A stretch of 64,000 bases of DNA from an uncultured Clostridia bacterium (GCA_947629485.1 CANRDX010000003.1:28103-92102), one strand, 5' to 3'. Shown: positions 25,687-35,045, counted from the first letter of the stretch. Made by a program: numbers and translations. The notes: generated by a model not told the origin, from the letters alone.

Positions 25687-26769
25687 TCAGTCGAAATATC
25701 CTTTCGCGGCGATCAATTCGGCGAGAAGCACGGCGCCGCCCGCGGCGCCGCGGAGCGTGTTGTGCGAGAAGCCGATGAATTTCCAATCGAACACGCGATC
25801 CTCGCGCAGCCGTCCCGCCGTGATCGCCATGCCGTTTTCGCACATTCTGTCGAGCGCGGGCTGCGGGCGATCGTCGTTTTCGAGATAGTGGATGAACTTG
25901 CGGGGCGCGGAGGGGAGGCGCAGCCGCTGCGGTTCGCCCTCAAAGCTATCCCATGCGGCGAGGATCTCCTCGCGCGCGGGCTTTTGCCGAAACTTTGCAA
26001 ACGCCGCCGCGGTGTGCCCGTCGGAGATGGGCACGCGCACGCACTGCGCCGTGATCGCGGGAAGCGCGGCGGGTTCGATTTTACCGTGCACGAAGTCGCC
26101 CCAGATCTTCAACGGCTCGTTTTCGCTCTTTTCCTCCTCGCCGCCGATGTAGGGAATGAGATTATCGAAAATTTCCGGCATCGTCTCAAACGTCTTTCCC
26201 GCGCCCGAGATCGCCTGATAGGTGCAGACGGCGACCTTCTCCAATCCGAATTTTCTCAAAGGACTTAAAAGGGGAACGTAGGATTGCAGCGAACAGTTGC
26301 TCTTGACGGCGATAAAGCCCCGTTTTACGCCCAATCTTCTCCTCTGCGCCTCGATCGCGCAAAGATGCTGTGCGTTGATCTCCGGAATGATCATGGGCAC
26401 GTCGAGCGTAAAGCGGTGCGCGGAGTTATTGGAGATCACGGGGATCTCGTGCCTTGCGTAGCTTTCTTCGAGGGCGGCAGTTTCCGCTTTGGGCAGATTG
26501 ACCGCGCAGAAGACGAGATCGACGTCGGAAGCGTGCGCGGCGGCGTCGGCGCCGTCCGCTACGATCATCGACTGCGCATAGCGGGGAACGGGACTGCTCT
26601 GCGCCCACCTGTCGGCGACGGCTTCGCCATACGTCTTTCCCGCAGTCTTTGCGCTTGCCATAAGAAGTACGGGCCGAAACCACGGGTGATCTTCGAGGAG
26701 CAGAACCAATTTCTGTCCGACCGTCCCCGTCGCGCCCACAATGCCGACTCTGTATTTTTCTTTTCCCAT
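25687..26769 (-). CDS. asd: aspartate-semialdehyde dehydrogenase
   Basis: A 360-residue NADP-dependent enzyme converting aspartyl phosphate to aspartate semialdehyde, the branch point to lysine, threonine and methionine. The N-terminal GIVGATGTVGQK binds NADP, catalytic Cys159 lies in KSNCSLQSY, and PISDGHTAAAF near residue 245 carries the active-site His. Length and sequence resemble the archaeal/fungal-type branch rather than the classic enterobacterial one. First gene of the dap operon, with its own promoter (26820-26848). Confidence 0.93.
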   Translation of the reverse strand: MGKEKYRVGIVGATGTVGQKLVLLLEDHPWFRPVLLMASAKTAGKTYGEAVADRWAQSSPVPRYAQSMIVADGADAAAHASDVDLVFCAVNLPKAETAALEESYARHEIPVISNNSAHRFTLDVPMIIPEINAQHLCAIEAQRRRLGVKRGFIAVKSNCSLQSYVPLLSPLRKFGLEKVAVCTYQAISGAGKTFETMPEIFDNLIPYIGGEEEKSENEPLKIWGDFVHGKIEPAALPAITAQCVRVPISDGHTAAAFAKFRQKPAREEILAAWDSFEGEPQRLRLPSAPRKFIHYLENDDRPQPALDRMCENGMAITAGRLREDRVFDWKFIGFSHNTLRGAAGGAVLLAELIAAKGYFD

Positions 26770-26819
26770 TCCTTCTCTCCCGTGTGCGCCTTAGAAAAAA
26801 GCGCAGCGCAACATGAAAT

Positions 26820-26848
26820 ATTTTAACATAGCGGGGCAGAAATTACAA
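26820..26848 (-). promoter_or_regulatory. sigma-A promoter of asd-dapA-dapB
   Basis: Minus strand TTGTAA (26848-26843), 17-nt spacer, TAAAAT (26825-26820). About 45 nt of leader precede asd, with GGGAGAGAAGG just before the ATG. I see no lysine riboswitch in this short leader. Confidence 0.65.
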
Positions 26849-26896
26849 TAAAATTTTCAAAGAAAAAGCCGATCGTAAATTTTACCCCGAATTCTG

Positions 26897-26925
26897 TTGA
26901 GTTTTTATTCCGTTTATGTTACAAT
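26897..26925 (+). promoter_or_regulatory. sigma-A promoter of the DUF624-hslO operon
   Basis: TTGAGT (26897-26902), 17-nt spacer, TACAAT (26920-26925). A small GGCGG/CCGCC hairpin (about 26932-26946) lies in the 40-nt leader. Confidence 0.65.
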
Positions 26926-26971
26926 AATATGCGGCGGTGCGCCGCCGAAAGCAAACAAAGCGGAGTTTACT

Positions 26972-28270
26972 ATGGCAGAGAGACGGAAAGGAATCGTAGC
27001 CCGTTGGCTGGAAGGGAAGGAGCGCGAAGAAACTTGCGTGCGCACCTCCCTGCCCGAGAGCCGTTGGGGGTTGTTTTGGAGTATTTTCAAGGGGAGATTC
27101 GGCAAACTCTGCCTTTTGAATCTCCTCACGATCCTCTTCTTTCTCCCTCTCCTCGCCATCATATTTTACCGTACGATGAGCATCGGGTCGCAGGGGCTTA
27201 TCGGTCCGTTCGGCGACGGGTTGGGCGTGGGCTATCCCGCCGTCCCCAACGTCGTGGGCGTCTACGAGTTCATCATTCTGCGCTCCGATCTCATCTTCTT
27301 CGCCATGATCATCCCTGCGCTGATCATCGCGGGCGTCGGGATCTCGGGCTGTATCTATGTCGTTCGGAACATGCTCTGGACGGACGGCGTGTTCGTCATG
27401 AAGAACTTCTGGAACGGCGTCAAGCGGAACTTTTGGAGCGTGTTCGAGGCGGCGTTCCTCTTCGGGATCGTACTGTTTGTGGCGCGGTATGTGGGCGACC
27501 TTGCGGATTACTATGTCGCCCGCGGCGCGTCGCTCGCAGGGTGGCTGACGGCGTCCAAAGTCATCGGATACCTGCTCCTCGCGCTGACGTGCCTCATCTC
27601 CCTGTGGATGATCTCGTTGGGGCTGAATTATAAGCAGGGGCCGTGGGCGCTCTTCCGCAACGCGGTGGTGATGACGTTCTCGACCTTCCCGCAGACGGTG
27701 CTCTTTGCCGGGCTTGCGACATGGCCGATCTTCCTCTTTCTCTTTGCGGGAAGTTTCTTCATGCTGATCGGGCTTATGATCCTCATCTTCTTTGCGATCT
27801 CTTATGCCTGCCTTGTCTGGCTGGACTACTCCCAGTGGGCGTTCGATAAGTTTATCGAACCTTCCCTCGGCGTTCCCGCGGGAAAGGGAGCCGCGCAAGA
27901 AAAGGGCGGCGAGCAGGCGGCGGCAGATCCAAACAGCGCGTCGGAGAAAGAGATCAGGCGTTTGATCGTGGCGCAGGGGAAGTCGGCGCTCGCCTCCCGC
28001 CCCATCCAACCCATCGACGAGGGCGGAGCGCTCTACGAACTGCCCGAGACGTTTTCGCGCGGCGACCTCAAAAAACTGCGCGAGAGCAAGGGAACGCTGC
28101 AAAAAGAGATCGACGATTACGCGAAGGCACACGAGAACGACGCGCGCTTCGTGGAATATAACAAACTGTACGAAGAACGGGAGCGCGCCATCCGCGAAGA
28201 GGACGAGGGCGGCAAAAAGAAGAACAAGATCAAGCCGCCCCGCATGTTAGATCAGAAAAAGCGCAGATAA
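26972..28270 (+). CDS. DUF624/YesL-like integral membrane protein
   Basis: A 432-residue protein with about five to six membrane helices in residues 40-300 (for example LNLLTILFFLPLLAIIFY and ATWPIFLFLFAGSFFMLIGLM) and a charged cytoplasmic tail of about 130 residues. The helical part resembles the DUF624/YesL family, whose function is not established; the long acidic/basic tail is unusual for it. I use ATG 26972, because the promoter at 26897-26925 makes any earlier start lie outside the transcript. It begins an operon of five same-strand genes. Confidence 0.75.
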   Translation: MAERRKGIVARWLEGKEREETCVRTSLPESRWGLFWSIFKGRFGKLCLLNLLTILFFLPLLAIIFYRTMSIGSQGLIGPFGDGLGVGYPAVPNVVGVYEFIILRSDLIFFAMIIPALIIAGVGISGCIYVVRNMLWTDGVFVMKNFWNGVKRNFWSVFEAAFLFGIVLFVARYVGDLADYYVARGASLAGWLTASKVIGYLLLALTCLISLWMISLGLNYKQGPWALFRNAVVMTFSTFPQTVLFAGLATWPIFLFLFAGSFFMLIGLMILIFFAISYACLVWLDYSQWAFDKFIEPSLGVPAGKGAAQEKGGEQAAADPNSASEKEIRRLIVAQGKSALASRPIQPIDEGGALYELPETFSRGDLKKLRESKGTLQKEIDDYAKAHENDARFVEYNKLYEERERAIREEDEGGKKKNKIKPPRMLDQKKRR

Positions 28271-28279
28271 GGAGTACCC

Positions 28280-29011
28280 ATGCCCGAGGCATATGATTCG
28301 CTTGCCGAATGGTTTGAATACTTGAACGACGACTGCGACTATCCCGTATGGTCGCAGTATTTTATTGACGGGCTACGTCGGCTCGGCGCAGGCGTTCGCG
28401 GGTTGGAACTCGGCTGCGGGAGCGGCGCATTCTCGCGCGCGCTCGTTCGGGCGGGCTACCGGATGACGGGGGCGGATATTTCCGCGCCCATGCTCTCGAA
28501 GGCGGCGCGGCTCGCGCGGGAGGAGGGCCTTTCCATTCCCTTTTTCTTGGCGGACGCGCAGAAGATCGCCGTTCCGCACGCCTATGATTTTCTGATCTCG
28601 CCCAACGACTGCTATAACTATATCCCGCCCGACCGCCTCGAACGGGCGTTTCGGCACGCGGCAGGCTGCCTCAACAAAGGGGGCGTGTTTTGGTTCGATC
28701 TCAGCTCGCCATGCAAACTGCGCGAAAAGATTGCAAATAATATGTTCGCGGACGACCGCGACGACGTCACCTACCTTTCCTTTAACCGCCTGTATGCGGA
28801 TCGCGTCGAGACGGACGTTACCCTGTTTGTGAAACAGCGCGACGGGAAATTTTTGCGCTACGACGAGCAACATACACAATATATCCACGAAGAGCAAGAC
28901 GTGCTTTCCGCATTGCGCGGCGCGGGCTTTTCGGTCTGCGCCGTCGAGGGGCACTTGGGCGGCGAAAAAGAGGGGAGCGACAGGCTGAATTTTATATGCA
29001 AAAGAGTTTGA
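28280..29011 (+). CDS. class I SAM-dependent methyltransferase
   Basis: A 243-residue protein with the SAM-binding motif LELGCGSGAFSRAL (about 37-50) and the acidic motif II region GADISAPML. The middle (ISPNDCYNYIPP) resembles methyltransferases of the YxaB/UbiE-like class found in Clostridia, whose substrates are unknown. ATG 28280 has AAGGAG 6 nt upstream. Its 3' end overlaps hslO by 16 nt, so the two are probably co-translated. Confidence 0.88.
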   Translation: MPEAYDSLAEWFEYLNDDCDYPVWSQYFIDGLRRLGAGVRGLELGCGSGAFSRALVRAGYRMTGADISAPMLSKAARLAREEGLSIPFFLADAQKIAVPHAYDFLISPNDCYNYIPPDRLERAFRHAAGCLNKGGVFWFDLSSPCKLREKIANNMFADDRDDVTYLSFNRLYADRVETDVTLFVKQRDGKFLRYDEQHTQYIHEEQDVLSALRGAGFSVCAVEGHLGGEKEGSDRLNFICKRV

Positions 29012-29859
29012 TCTACAAAACGCTCATCTGGGACGGCGCGGTCTCTCTCGCCGTGCTCGATACGACGGCGCTCGTTCGCGAGGCGGCGGCGCGGCACGCG
29101 CTCACACCCGTGGCTTCCGCGGCATTGGGGCGCACCATGTCCGCGGCGGCATATCTATGCAGCTGGCTGAAAACGGAGGAAAGCTCGCTCTCCGTTACCA
29201 TCGACGGGGGCGGCGTCGGCGGGAAGATCTCCGTTGCGGGCGACGGAAATCTCAACATGCGCGGCTTTGTTTCGGAGCCTTGCGCCGATCTTCCGCTCCG
29301 CGCCGACGGAAAGCTCGACGTCGGCTCCTTTGTCGGGAAATGCGGCACGCTCACGGTGATCCGCGACGAGGGCGAGGGGATCCCCTTTGTGGGGACGAGC
29401 GCCCTTGTTTCGGGCGAGGTCGCCGAGGACTTTTCCGCCTATTTTCTCATGAGCGAACAGCGCCCCACGGCGATCGCTCTGGGCGTGAAGGTCTCTCCCT
29501 CGGGGCTGTGTTTGGGCGCGGGCGGCGTGTTTTTCCAGCCCCTTCCGGGCGCGGGCGAAGAGATCCTTCGCCGCACGGAGGAGGAGATCGCGGCGTTCGC
29601 GAACATCTCGACGCTGATCGAGAAGGAGGGCGCCGAGCGCATCGTGCAAAGATACGCGCAGGCTTCTCCGCTCTCCGTCCGCGAGATCTTTTTCCGCTGT
29701 CACTGTTCGCGCGAGCGCGTCGCCGCGCTCATCCTTTCTCTGGGCAGGGAGGAGGCGGAGGCGATCCTTCGCGATGAGGGGAAGATCTCCGTTCACTGCC
29801 ATTACTGCAACACGACGTACGAATTCGGCGAACAGGAAGTTGCCGAACTCTTTGCATAG
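28996..29859 (+). CDS. hslO: redox-regulated chaperone Hsp33
   Basis: A 287-residue cytoplasmic chaperone that is activated by oxidation. The N-terminal folding domain includes AALGRTMSAAAYLCSWLK and GNLNMRGFVSEP. The C-terminal redox switch has both Cys pairs, CHC in FFRCHCSRER and CHYC in SVHCHYCNTTYEF, which bind zinc when reduced. Normal length. It overlaps the methyltransferase gene and is followed after 9 nt by the TPR gene. Confidence 0.95.
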   Translation: MQKSLIYKTLIWDGAVSLAVLDTTALVREAAARHALTPVASAALGRTMSAAAYLCSWLKTEESSLSVTIDGGGVGGKISVAGDGNLNMRGFVSEPCADLPLRADGKLDVGSFVGKCGTLTVIRDEGEGIPFVGTSALVSGEVAEDFSAYFLMSEQRPTAIALGVKVSPSGLCLGAGGVFFQPLPGAGEEILRRTEEEIAAFANISTLIEKEGAERIVQRYAQASPLSVREIFFRCHCSRERVAALILSLGREEAEAILRDEGKISVHCHYCNTTYEFGEQEVAELFA

Positions 29860-29868
29860 GAGGAGAAG

Positions 29869-31518
29869 ATGAAGGGGAAGGTGAACGCGCTTCGCTTTGA
29901 CGACGATTTCATGCTGGAAAGCGCTGAAAAGCGCATCGACGGCGGCGATTATCTCGGCGCGCTTTCGGTTTTGAACAAGCGGGAGGCGATGAACGAGCCG
30001 CTTGCCGACGCCTATGCGCTCTATGCCGACGTCTATGAGGCGCTCGAACTCTGGTCTCTCGCCGCCGACGCTTGGTTCCGCTTCCTCGATACCTGCAACG
30101 AGGCGGATTTTGCGGAGGGGTACGAGGGACTTGGCGTCTGCTTCATGAATATGGGCAACGAGCTTCAATCGGGCTTTTACTATCATCGCGCGTTCTTTTC
30201 GGACGACGGAGAGGGCGAGGCGCCCGAGCCGATCCCCCGCGAAGAGACGCCGAACCTTCGGATCGTTCACGAAGAGGGCGTTCCCGAGACAAGCCCCGAG
30301 GAACTTGCGGAAGGGCTAATGCGGCTGCGCGGCGGCGATTTGGAGGGCGCGGAGCAGATCTTTTCCGAGATCGGAGAAGAGAGCGCCGACTATCCCTCCG
30401 CGTGCGGACTTGCCGCAATGTGTACGCTGATGGCGGGGAACGAGGAAGAGGCGGAACGGCGCTGTTTGGAGGTCATGGAGAAATATCCCGACAACGTTCA
30501 GATCCTCACGACGTATTGCGCCGTCCTCGGCGCGCGCGAAAAGCGCGAGGCGGCGAAGGCCGTCGCGGGGAAGCTCGCCGCTCTTCCCGTCGATTCGACG
30601 GACGATCTTTACAGGGTGGCGACCGCCCTGTGCGAAACGGGGTTGCACCAAGAGGCGTTCGAGAAGTTGGAGATCCTCAAAAAACGCCTGCCCTACGATG
30701 AAAATGTTCTGTGGTTCCATGCCGTTGCCGCTTTCCGCATAGGAAAGATAGACGCCGCGATCGACTCGCTGGAATTTCTCACGCTGATCTTCCCGCGCAA
30801 GGCGGTGGCAAAATGGTATCTCGAAAATCTCCGCCGCGTCCGCGATGAGGGCGGCAAGGTCAAAATGAATTATTATTACCGCCTGCCCGAGGAGCAATAT
30901 CGCAAGATCGCCTCCTATTTTCTCGCGGTGAACGGGCGGGACGACGACGAGGCGCAGGCGCTCGCACAGGAGCCTGAATTTTCCGAAGCCTTCCGCCTCG
31001 CCTTCGACGAAATGGAGGGAAGGGACGAAAAACTGCAAATGCTGGCGTCGAAGATCGCGATCAAGTGCCGTGCCGATTGGCTCGTTCGGGAAGTCCTGTT
31101 GGACTGCGAAGGGGACGAGATCGTAAAACTCGCCATTCTGCATGACCTCGTCTGCCGCAACGAAGACGATTCCTTCGGTACGGTCATCTGCAATCTCTAT
31201 AAGGAATTTTTCATTCACAAGATCGAGATCGGCGAACGCAAGCGCGCCGCGTTTTTGCAGGCATACGCCGACGTGTATTCCAAATACGCGCTCCTCGGGG
31301 AGGAATTCGAGCGCAAGATCTGCGCCGCGGCAGAGGATATCTACAATTCGCTTGCAGAGGCGGAGGCATACGACTTGATGGACGAACGCAGCGCGCTCGC
31401 CGCGGCGATCTATCGCGAGGCGCGCATGCGCAAAACGGAGCGTTCCCTCGGAGAGATCTGCAAACTTTTCGACGCGAACCGCTACGTCGCGCAGAAGATC
31501 CTTGATTATATGATGTGA
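29869..31518 (+). CDS. TPR-like helical repeat protein of unknown function
   Basis: A 549-residue, acidic, wholly alpha-helical protein without signal peptide or membrane segment. Tetratricopeptide-like helix pairs are visible from about residue 15 to 330 (for example YLGALSVLNKREAMNEPLADAYALYADVYEAL, EAERRCLEVMEKYPDNVQILTTYCAV). The C-terminal 200 residues are helical but not clear TPRs. GGAGG precedes ATG 29869. It is followed 10 nt later by another helical-repeat protein, so the two may be partners. I cannot name the family. Confidence 0.75.
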   Translation: MKGKVNALRFDDDFMLESAEKRIDGGDYLGALSVLNKREAMNEPLADAYALYADVYEALELWSLAADAWFRFLDTCNEADFAEGYEGLGVCFMNMGNELQSGFYYHRAFFSDDGEGEAPEPIPREETPNLRIVHEEGVPETSPEELAEGLMRLRGGDLEGAEQIFSEIGEESADYPSACGLAAMCTLMAGNEEEAERRCLEVMEKYPDNVQILTTYCAVLGAREKREAAKAVAGKLAALPVDSTDDLYRVATALCETGLHQEAFEKLEILKKRLPYDENVLWFHAVAAFRIGKIDAAIDSLEFLTLIFPRKAVAKWYLENLRRVRDEGGKVKMNYYYRLPEEQYRKIASYFLAVNGRDDDEAQALAQEPEFSEAFRLAFDEMEGRDEKLQMLASKIAIKCRADWLVREVLLDCEGDEIVKLAILHDLVCRNEDDSFGTVICNLYKEFFIHKIEIGERKRAAFLQAYADVYSKYALLGEEFERKICAAAEDIYNSLAEAEAYDLMDERSALAAAIYREARMRKTERSLGEICKLFDANRYVAQKILDYMM

Positions 31519-31528
31519 GGGAAGGGCA

Positions 31529-32278
31529 ATGGAACTCATTGATTTTGACGGATTGTTCGAGGAAAAACTGTCGGAATATATGCACAAAAACGCGAATAAA
31601 TATACAGAGGCGCAGTGGGAGACGCTCATTCCGAAACTGTATCGTCAGTTCGGGGAGACGTATATCCCCTGCGCGGGAAACACGCCAAAAGGGTACTTCG
31701 CCGCAATGGACGACGCTTCGCTCGTCGCCCTCCTTATGCGCTATATCGGCGAAGGCGTTCCCGTCCCCGATTATCTGTGCCGCGAGCTTGAATGCCGCCC
31801 CCATGCCGCGATCATGCCCCTGTTGAAGTCGGAAAACGATACGCTCGTCATGCTCGCGGTCAATATGATCGGCGGCGACGAAGAGGCGTTTGAAAGTTAT
31901 TTTTCCCTCCTTGAAAAGGAGAGCACCCCAGAGGATATCGCCGAAGCGATCGGCGACCAACTGAAATCGAATCCCGACGCCGCGAGGAAAACGGCGAAGG
32001 AATATTTTTATAAAGGGATACGCTCCGATCTCATGCTCGACGTGCTCTCCCGCGTCCGTGCGCGCGACGACGAAGTGTTCGATATTCTGCTCCGCGCCTT
32101 CAAGGAGAACGAGGATATCGCGCTCGGCGCGGGGTATCTCGCGCAGTATCAGGACGCGCGCGCCCTGCCCGCCCTCTATGAGATGATCGTGCGCGACGAT
32201 ATCACGGAGATAGAATTCCGCGAACTCAAATACGCGATCGAAGCGCTCGGCGGCGAGTCGCCGCGCGCGGCATTCTGA
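31529..32278 (+). CDS. HEAT-like helical protein of unknown function
   Basis: A 249-residue soluble protein with an N-terminal helical region (FDGLFEEKLSEYMHKNANKYT) and a C-terminal run of short helix pairs (LLRAFKENEDIALGAGYLAQYQDARALPALYEMI) like HEAT/PBS-type repeats. No catalytic motif is evident. It is the last gene of the operon before the hairpin at 32314. The pairing with the upstream TPR protein suggests a scaffolding or quality-control role, which is a guess. Confidence 0.7.
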   Translation: MELIDFDGLFEEKLSEYMHKNANKYTEAQWETLIPKLYRQFGETYIPCAGNTPKGYFAAMDDASLVALLMRYIGEGVPVPDYLCRELECRPHAAIMPLLKSENDTLVMLAVNMIGGDEEAFESYFSLLEKESTPEDIAEAIGDQLKSNPDAARKTAKEYFYKGIRSDLMLDVLSRVRARDDEVFDILLRAFKENEDIALGAGYLAQYQDARALPALYEMIVRDDITEIEFRELKYAIEALGGESPRAAF

Positions 32279-32313
32279 ATTTCCGATTTTTCTTTGAATT
32301 TTCGCATGTTTCG

Positions 32314-32341
32314 GGCAAGGGAGCGCGTATCCCTTGCCTTT
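32314..32341 (+). terminator. terminator after the five-gene operon
   Basis: GGCAAGGG (32314-32321) pairs perfectly with CCCTTGCC (32331-32338), followed by a short TTTGT. It immediately precedes the spoIVA promoter. Confidence 0.65.
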
Positions 32342-32371
32342 GTCATAAACTTCGCCGCTCCGTCATATTTT
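32342..32371 (+). promoter_or_regulatory. sigma-E-like promoter of spoIVA
   Basis: GTCATAAA (32342-32349), 14-nt spacer, CATATTTT (32364-32371). This follows the Bacillus sigma-E consensus layout (roughly GTCATATT, 13-15 nt, CATACAAT). spoIVA is a known mother-cell sigma-E gene in Bacillus. A GGAGG site (32392-32396) lies 5 nt before the ATG. Confidence 0.65.
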
Positions 32372-32401
32372 ATCATAGCAAGCAATTTGGCGGAGGAATT
32401 T

Positions 32402-33868
32402 ATGAAAACATTCGGTGTTTACGAGGATGTGGCGCAGCGCACGGGAGGGGACATCTTCATCGGCGTTGTGGGTCCCGTCCGCACGGGGAAATCGACTTTC
32501 ATCAAGAAATTTATGGAAGAACTCGTCTTGCCCGCGCTCGACGGCGCCAAGCGGCAGCGTTCCATCGACGAACTGCCGCAGTCGGCTTCGGGCAGAACGG
32601 TCATGACGACGGAACCCAAGTTTGTGCCCGAGGAAGCGGTGGAGATCAAGGTAAAGGACGCCGTCGCCCGCGTTCGGCTCATCGACTGCGTCGGATTTCC
32701 CGTGGAAGGCGCGGCGGGATTTGAAGAGGACGGCGCGCCGAGACTCGTAAAAACGCCGTGGAGCGACGCGCCCGTTCCCTTCCATGCCGCGGCGGAGGAG
32801 GGCACGCGCCGCGTCGTACGCGATCATTCCACGATCGGGATCTTGGTCACGACCGACGGTTCCGTGACGGATATCCCGCGCGAAGCCTATGAGAAGGCGG
32901 AGGAAGAAGCCGTCGCCGAACTGAAAGCGATCGGCAAGCCTTTCGTCATTCTCATGAATTGTAAGGCACCCATGTCCGCAACCGACCTTTGCGTATCTCT
33001 CGAAGAGAAGTACGGCGTTCCCGTGATCGCCGCCAACGCCGAGTCGCTCGACGCCGACGGGATCGTTTCGATCTTGGAGCGGATCCTCTACGAATTCCCC
33101 GTCGTATCCATTCACATCGACATTCCCGAATGGATGCGCGTGCTCGACGCCGACAGCGCGATCATCTCCGAGCTTTTGGAGGGCGTGCGCGCCGTCGCGC
33201 CCAAGATCGGGAAGATGAGCGATTGCGCCCTGCTCGATTCTCTCTTTACCGAGAGCAGCCGTCTCGCTCCGCCGCTTTCGTTGCAGATCGACGCCGCCAC
33301 GGGCACGGCGCGCTGTAAAGTGGAGGCGCGCGAGGGCGTATTCTATCAAGTCCTCGGCGAGCAGTGCGGCGAAGATCTCTCCGACGATCTCGCGCTGATG
33401 AGCTACGTCGTCTCGCTCAATCAGGCGAAAAAGATGTATGAACGCGTGGGCAAAGCGTTTGCCGACGCGCAGGAATACGGCTACGGGATCGTCCCGCCCG
33501 ACGCGCTTGAAATGAATCTTTCCGAGCCGAAACTCGTCAAAAAAAGCGGCAGAGTGGGCGTCAACCTGCATGCGGCGGCGCCGAGCTATCACATCATCCG
33601 CGTAGATGTGAGCGGGGAAGTCCGTCCCGCGCTCGGCACGTTGGAGCAGAGCGAGGCGTTCCTCAAACAGATCAATTCGGATATGGCGAGCGAACCCGAC
33701 CGCGTCTGGAACACCAACATGTTCGGGAGAACGCTCAAAGAAATGCTCGGCGAGGAGCTTTCCGTGAAAAACCGCTCGATGGGAGAGACGGTGCAGCGCA
33801 AGATGCGCAAGACGGTCACGCGGATCGTCAACGAGGGCAAGGGCGGCGTGATCTGCATCTTGTTATAG
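32402..33868 (+). CDS. spoIVA: stage IV sporulation protein A, spore coat base-layer ATPase
   Basis: A 488-residue protein, near the 492 of Bacillus. The opening KTFGVYEDVAQRTGGDIFIG and the P-loop GPVRTGKS (24-31) are characteristic of SpoIVA, which hydrolyses ATP to polymerise around the forespore and anchor the coat. The Walker-type region is followed by MTTEPKFVPEEAVEI and the C-terminal adhesion part ends in VCILL-like hydrophobic residues (GVICILL). ATG 32402 is the first after the sigma-E-like promoter. The gene is monocistronic and is the best evidence that this organism can sporulate. Confidence 0.96.
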   Translation: MKTFGVYEDVAQRTGGDIFIGVVGPVRTGKSTFIKKFMEELVLPALDGAKRQRSIDELPQSASGRTVMTTEPKFVPEEAVEIKVKDAVARVRLIDCVGFPVEGAAGFEEDGAPRLVKTPWSDAPVPFHAAAEEGTRRVVRDHSTIGILVTTDGSVTDIPREAYEKAEEEAVAELKAIGKPFVILMNCKAPMSATDLCVSLEEKYGVPVIAANAESLDADGIVSILERILYEFPVVSIHIDIPEWMRVLDADSAIISELLEGVRAVAPKIGKMSDCALLDSLFTESSRLAPPLSLQIDAATGTARCKVEAREGVFYQVLGEQCGEDLSDDLALMSYVVSLNQAKKMYERVGKAFADAQEYGYGIVPPDALEMNLSEPKLVKKSGRVGVNLHAAAPSYHIIRVDVSGEVRPALGTLEQSEAFLKQINSDMASEPDRVWNTNMFGRTLKEMLGEELSVKNRSMGETVQRKMRKTVTRIVNEGKGGVICILL

Positions 33869-33884
33869 CGAAGGGATATCCATT

Positions 33885-33917
33885 CGGCGCGCGGCGGCTG
33901 CCGCGCGCCGAAATTTT
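33885..33917 (+). terminator. terminator of spoIVA
   Basis: A perfect 11-bp GC stem (33885-33895 with 33900-33910), loop GGCT, extendable by two A-T pairs, followed by AAATTTT. Confidence 0.8.
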
Positions 33918-33958
33918 GCCCCGCGCGCGCCGCACTTCCGAAAAGACGCCTGTTCCTG

Positions 33959-33987
33959 TTGACAAATCCTCCCGAAGAGGGTATAAT
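33959..33987 (+). promoter_or_regulatory. consensus sigma-A promoter of the mscS gene
   Basis: TTGACA (33959-33964), 17-nt spacer, TATAAT (33982-33987): a perfect consensus promoter. It fixes the start codon downstream at 34007. Confidence 0.88.
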
Positions 33988-34006
33988 ATGCCGCGAGGTA
34001 AAGGTC

Positions 34007-34996
34007 ATGGAACAACAGCAAAACGAACAAAAGAAGCGTCTTTTTCCCTCCATCGACGAAAAGAAGAAAAAGAACATCAAGGCGACGGTCGGGCTGATCT
34101 TGTTGGCGTTCTCCGCCGTCGTCACGGTGTTGGGGTTCGTCTTTTACGAAGATCTTCATTCCAAGACGGGCTGGTGCGCCGTGCACGGCACGGGAAGCGG
34201 CTTCTTCAACGTTCTCGTCCGCTACATTCCCAACGCGGTGTACACCGTGCAGATCCTCTTTCTCACGCTCTTCATTCTCTATCTCTTCTGCCTCATTGTG
34301 GCGAAGATCTTCAAAGGCACGCCGCGCAGGGTCACGATCGGCAAACTCATCAAGAGCATTTTCAAAGCCGTCATCTGGATCGCATGCGTGATCGCCGTCC
34401 TTGCCGTGTGGGGGTTAGACGTAGCCGCGCTGATCGCGGGCGCAGGGGTCATCACCCTTATCATCGGTCTCGGCATGCAGAGTTTGATCGCCGACGTCGT
34501 CGCGGGGATCTTCCTCGTCTGCGACGGGACGTTGCAGGTGGGGGATACCGTGATCATCGACGGGTGGCGCGGAACAGTGCAGGAGATCGGGATCCGCAAT
34601 ACCACGCTCGTCAATTTCAGCGGCGATATCCGCGTCGCGAACAACAGCACCATCAAGGTCTTCGTCAATCAGAGTCGCAACAATTCCTATCCCACGGTCA
34701 CGATCGGCATCGAATACGGCGAGGATATCAAGCGCGTCGAAGAGATCTTCGCGGCGAATAAGGAGAAGATCCGCGCGGAGATCCCGCTCATTCTCGACGG
34801 CCCCGACTACAAGGGCGTGGACGGATTGGACGCTTCGAGCGTCAACCTGCTCTTCGGGGCGACCTGCAAGGAGGAGAGCTTCTTTCAGGTTCAGCGCGAT
34901 CTCAAACGCGCCCTGAAATTGATGTTCGACGAGAACGGGATCAACATTCCCTTCCCGCAGATCGTCGTCAATCATCGGGAAAACGAGGAAAAGTAA
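34007..34996 (+). CDS. mscS: MscS-family small-conductance mechanosensitive channel
   Basis: A 329-residue channel that opens under membrane tension to release osmolytes. There is a short charged N-terminus, then three membrane helices (about 26-48, 78-102, 120-165). The pore helix and beta domain follow in VIIGLGMQSLIADVVAGIF and DTVIIDGWRGTVQEIGIRNT. The C-terminal cage domain includes YPTVTIGIEYGED. Start ATG 34007 has AGGTAAAGG upstream and lies just after the consensus promoter. The -10 overlaps any longer reading, which excludes it. Its terminator overlaps the next promoter. Confidence 0.93.
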   Translation: MEQQQNEQKKRLFPSIDEKKKKNIKATVGLILLAFSAVVTVLGFVFYEDLHSKTGWCAVHGTGSGFFNVLVRYIPNAVYTVQILFLTLFILYLFCLIVAKIFKGTPRRVTIGKLIKSIFKAVIWIACVIAVLAVWGLDVAALIAGAGVITLIIGLGMQSLIADVVAGIFLVCDGTLQVGDTVIIDGWRGTVQEIGIRNTTLVNFSGDIRVANNSTIKVFVNQSRNNSYPTVTIGIEYGEDIKRVEEIFAANKEKIRAEIPLILDGPDYKGVDGLDASSVNLLFGATCKEESFFQVQRDLKRALKLMFDENGINIPFPQIVVNHRENEEK

Positions 34997-35010
34997 GAGG
35001 GTACAAATTT

Positions 35011-35045
35011 GCGGCGGGGTCTTGACATCTCCGCCGCGTTTTTTT
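35011..35045 (+). terminator. terminator of mscS overlapping the next promoter
   Basis: GCGGCGG (35011-35017) pairs with CCGCCGC (35031-35037), extendable by a G-T and a G-C pair, then GTTTTTTT (35038-35045). The loop contains the TTGACA box of the next gene and the T-run forms part of its spacer. Confidence 0.8.
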
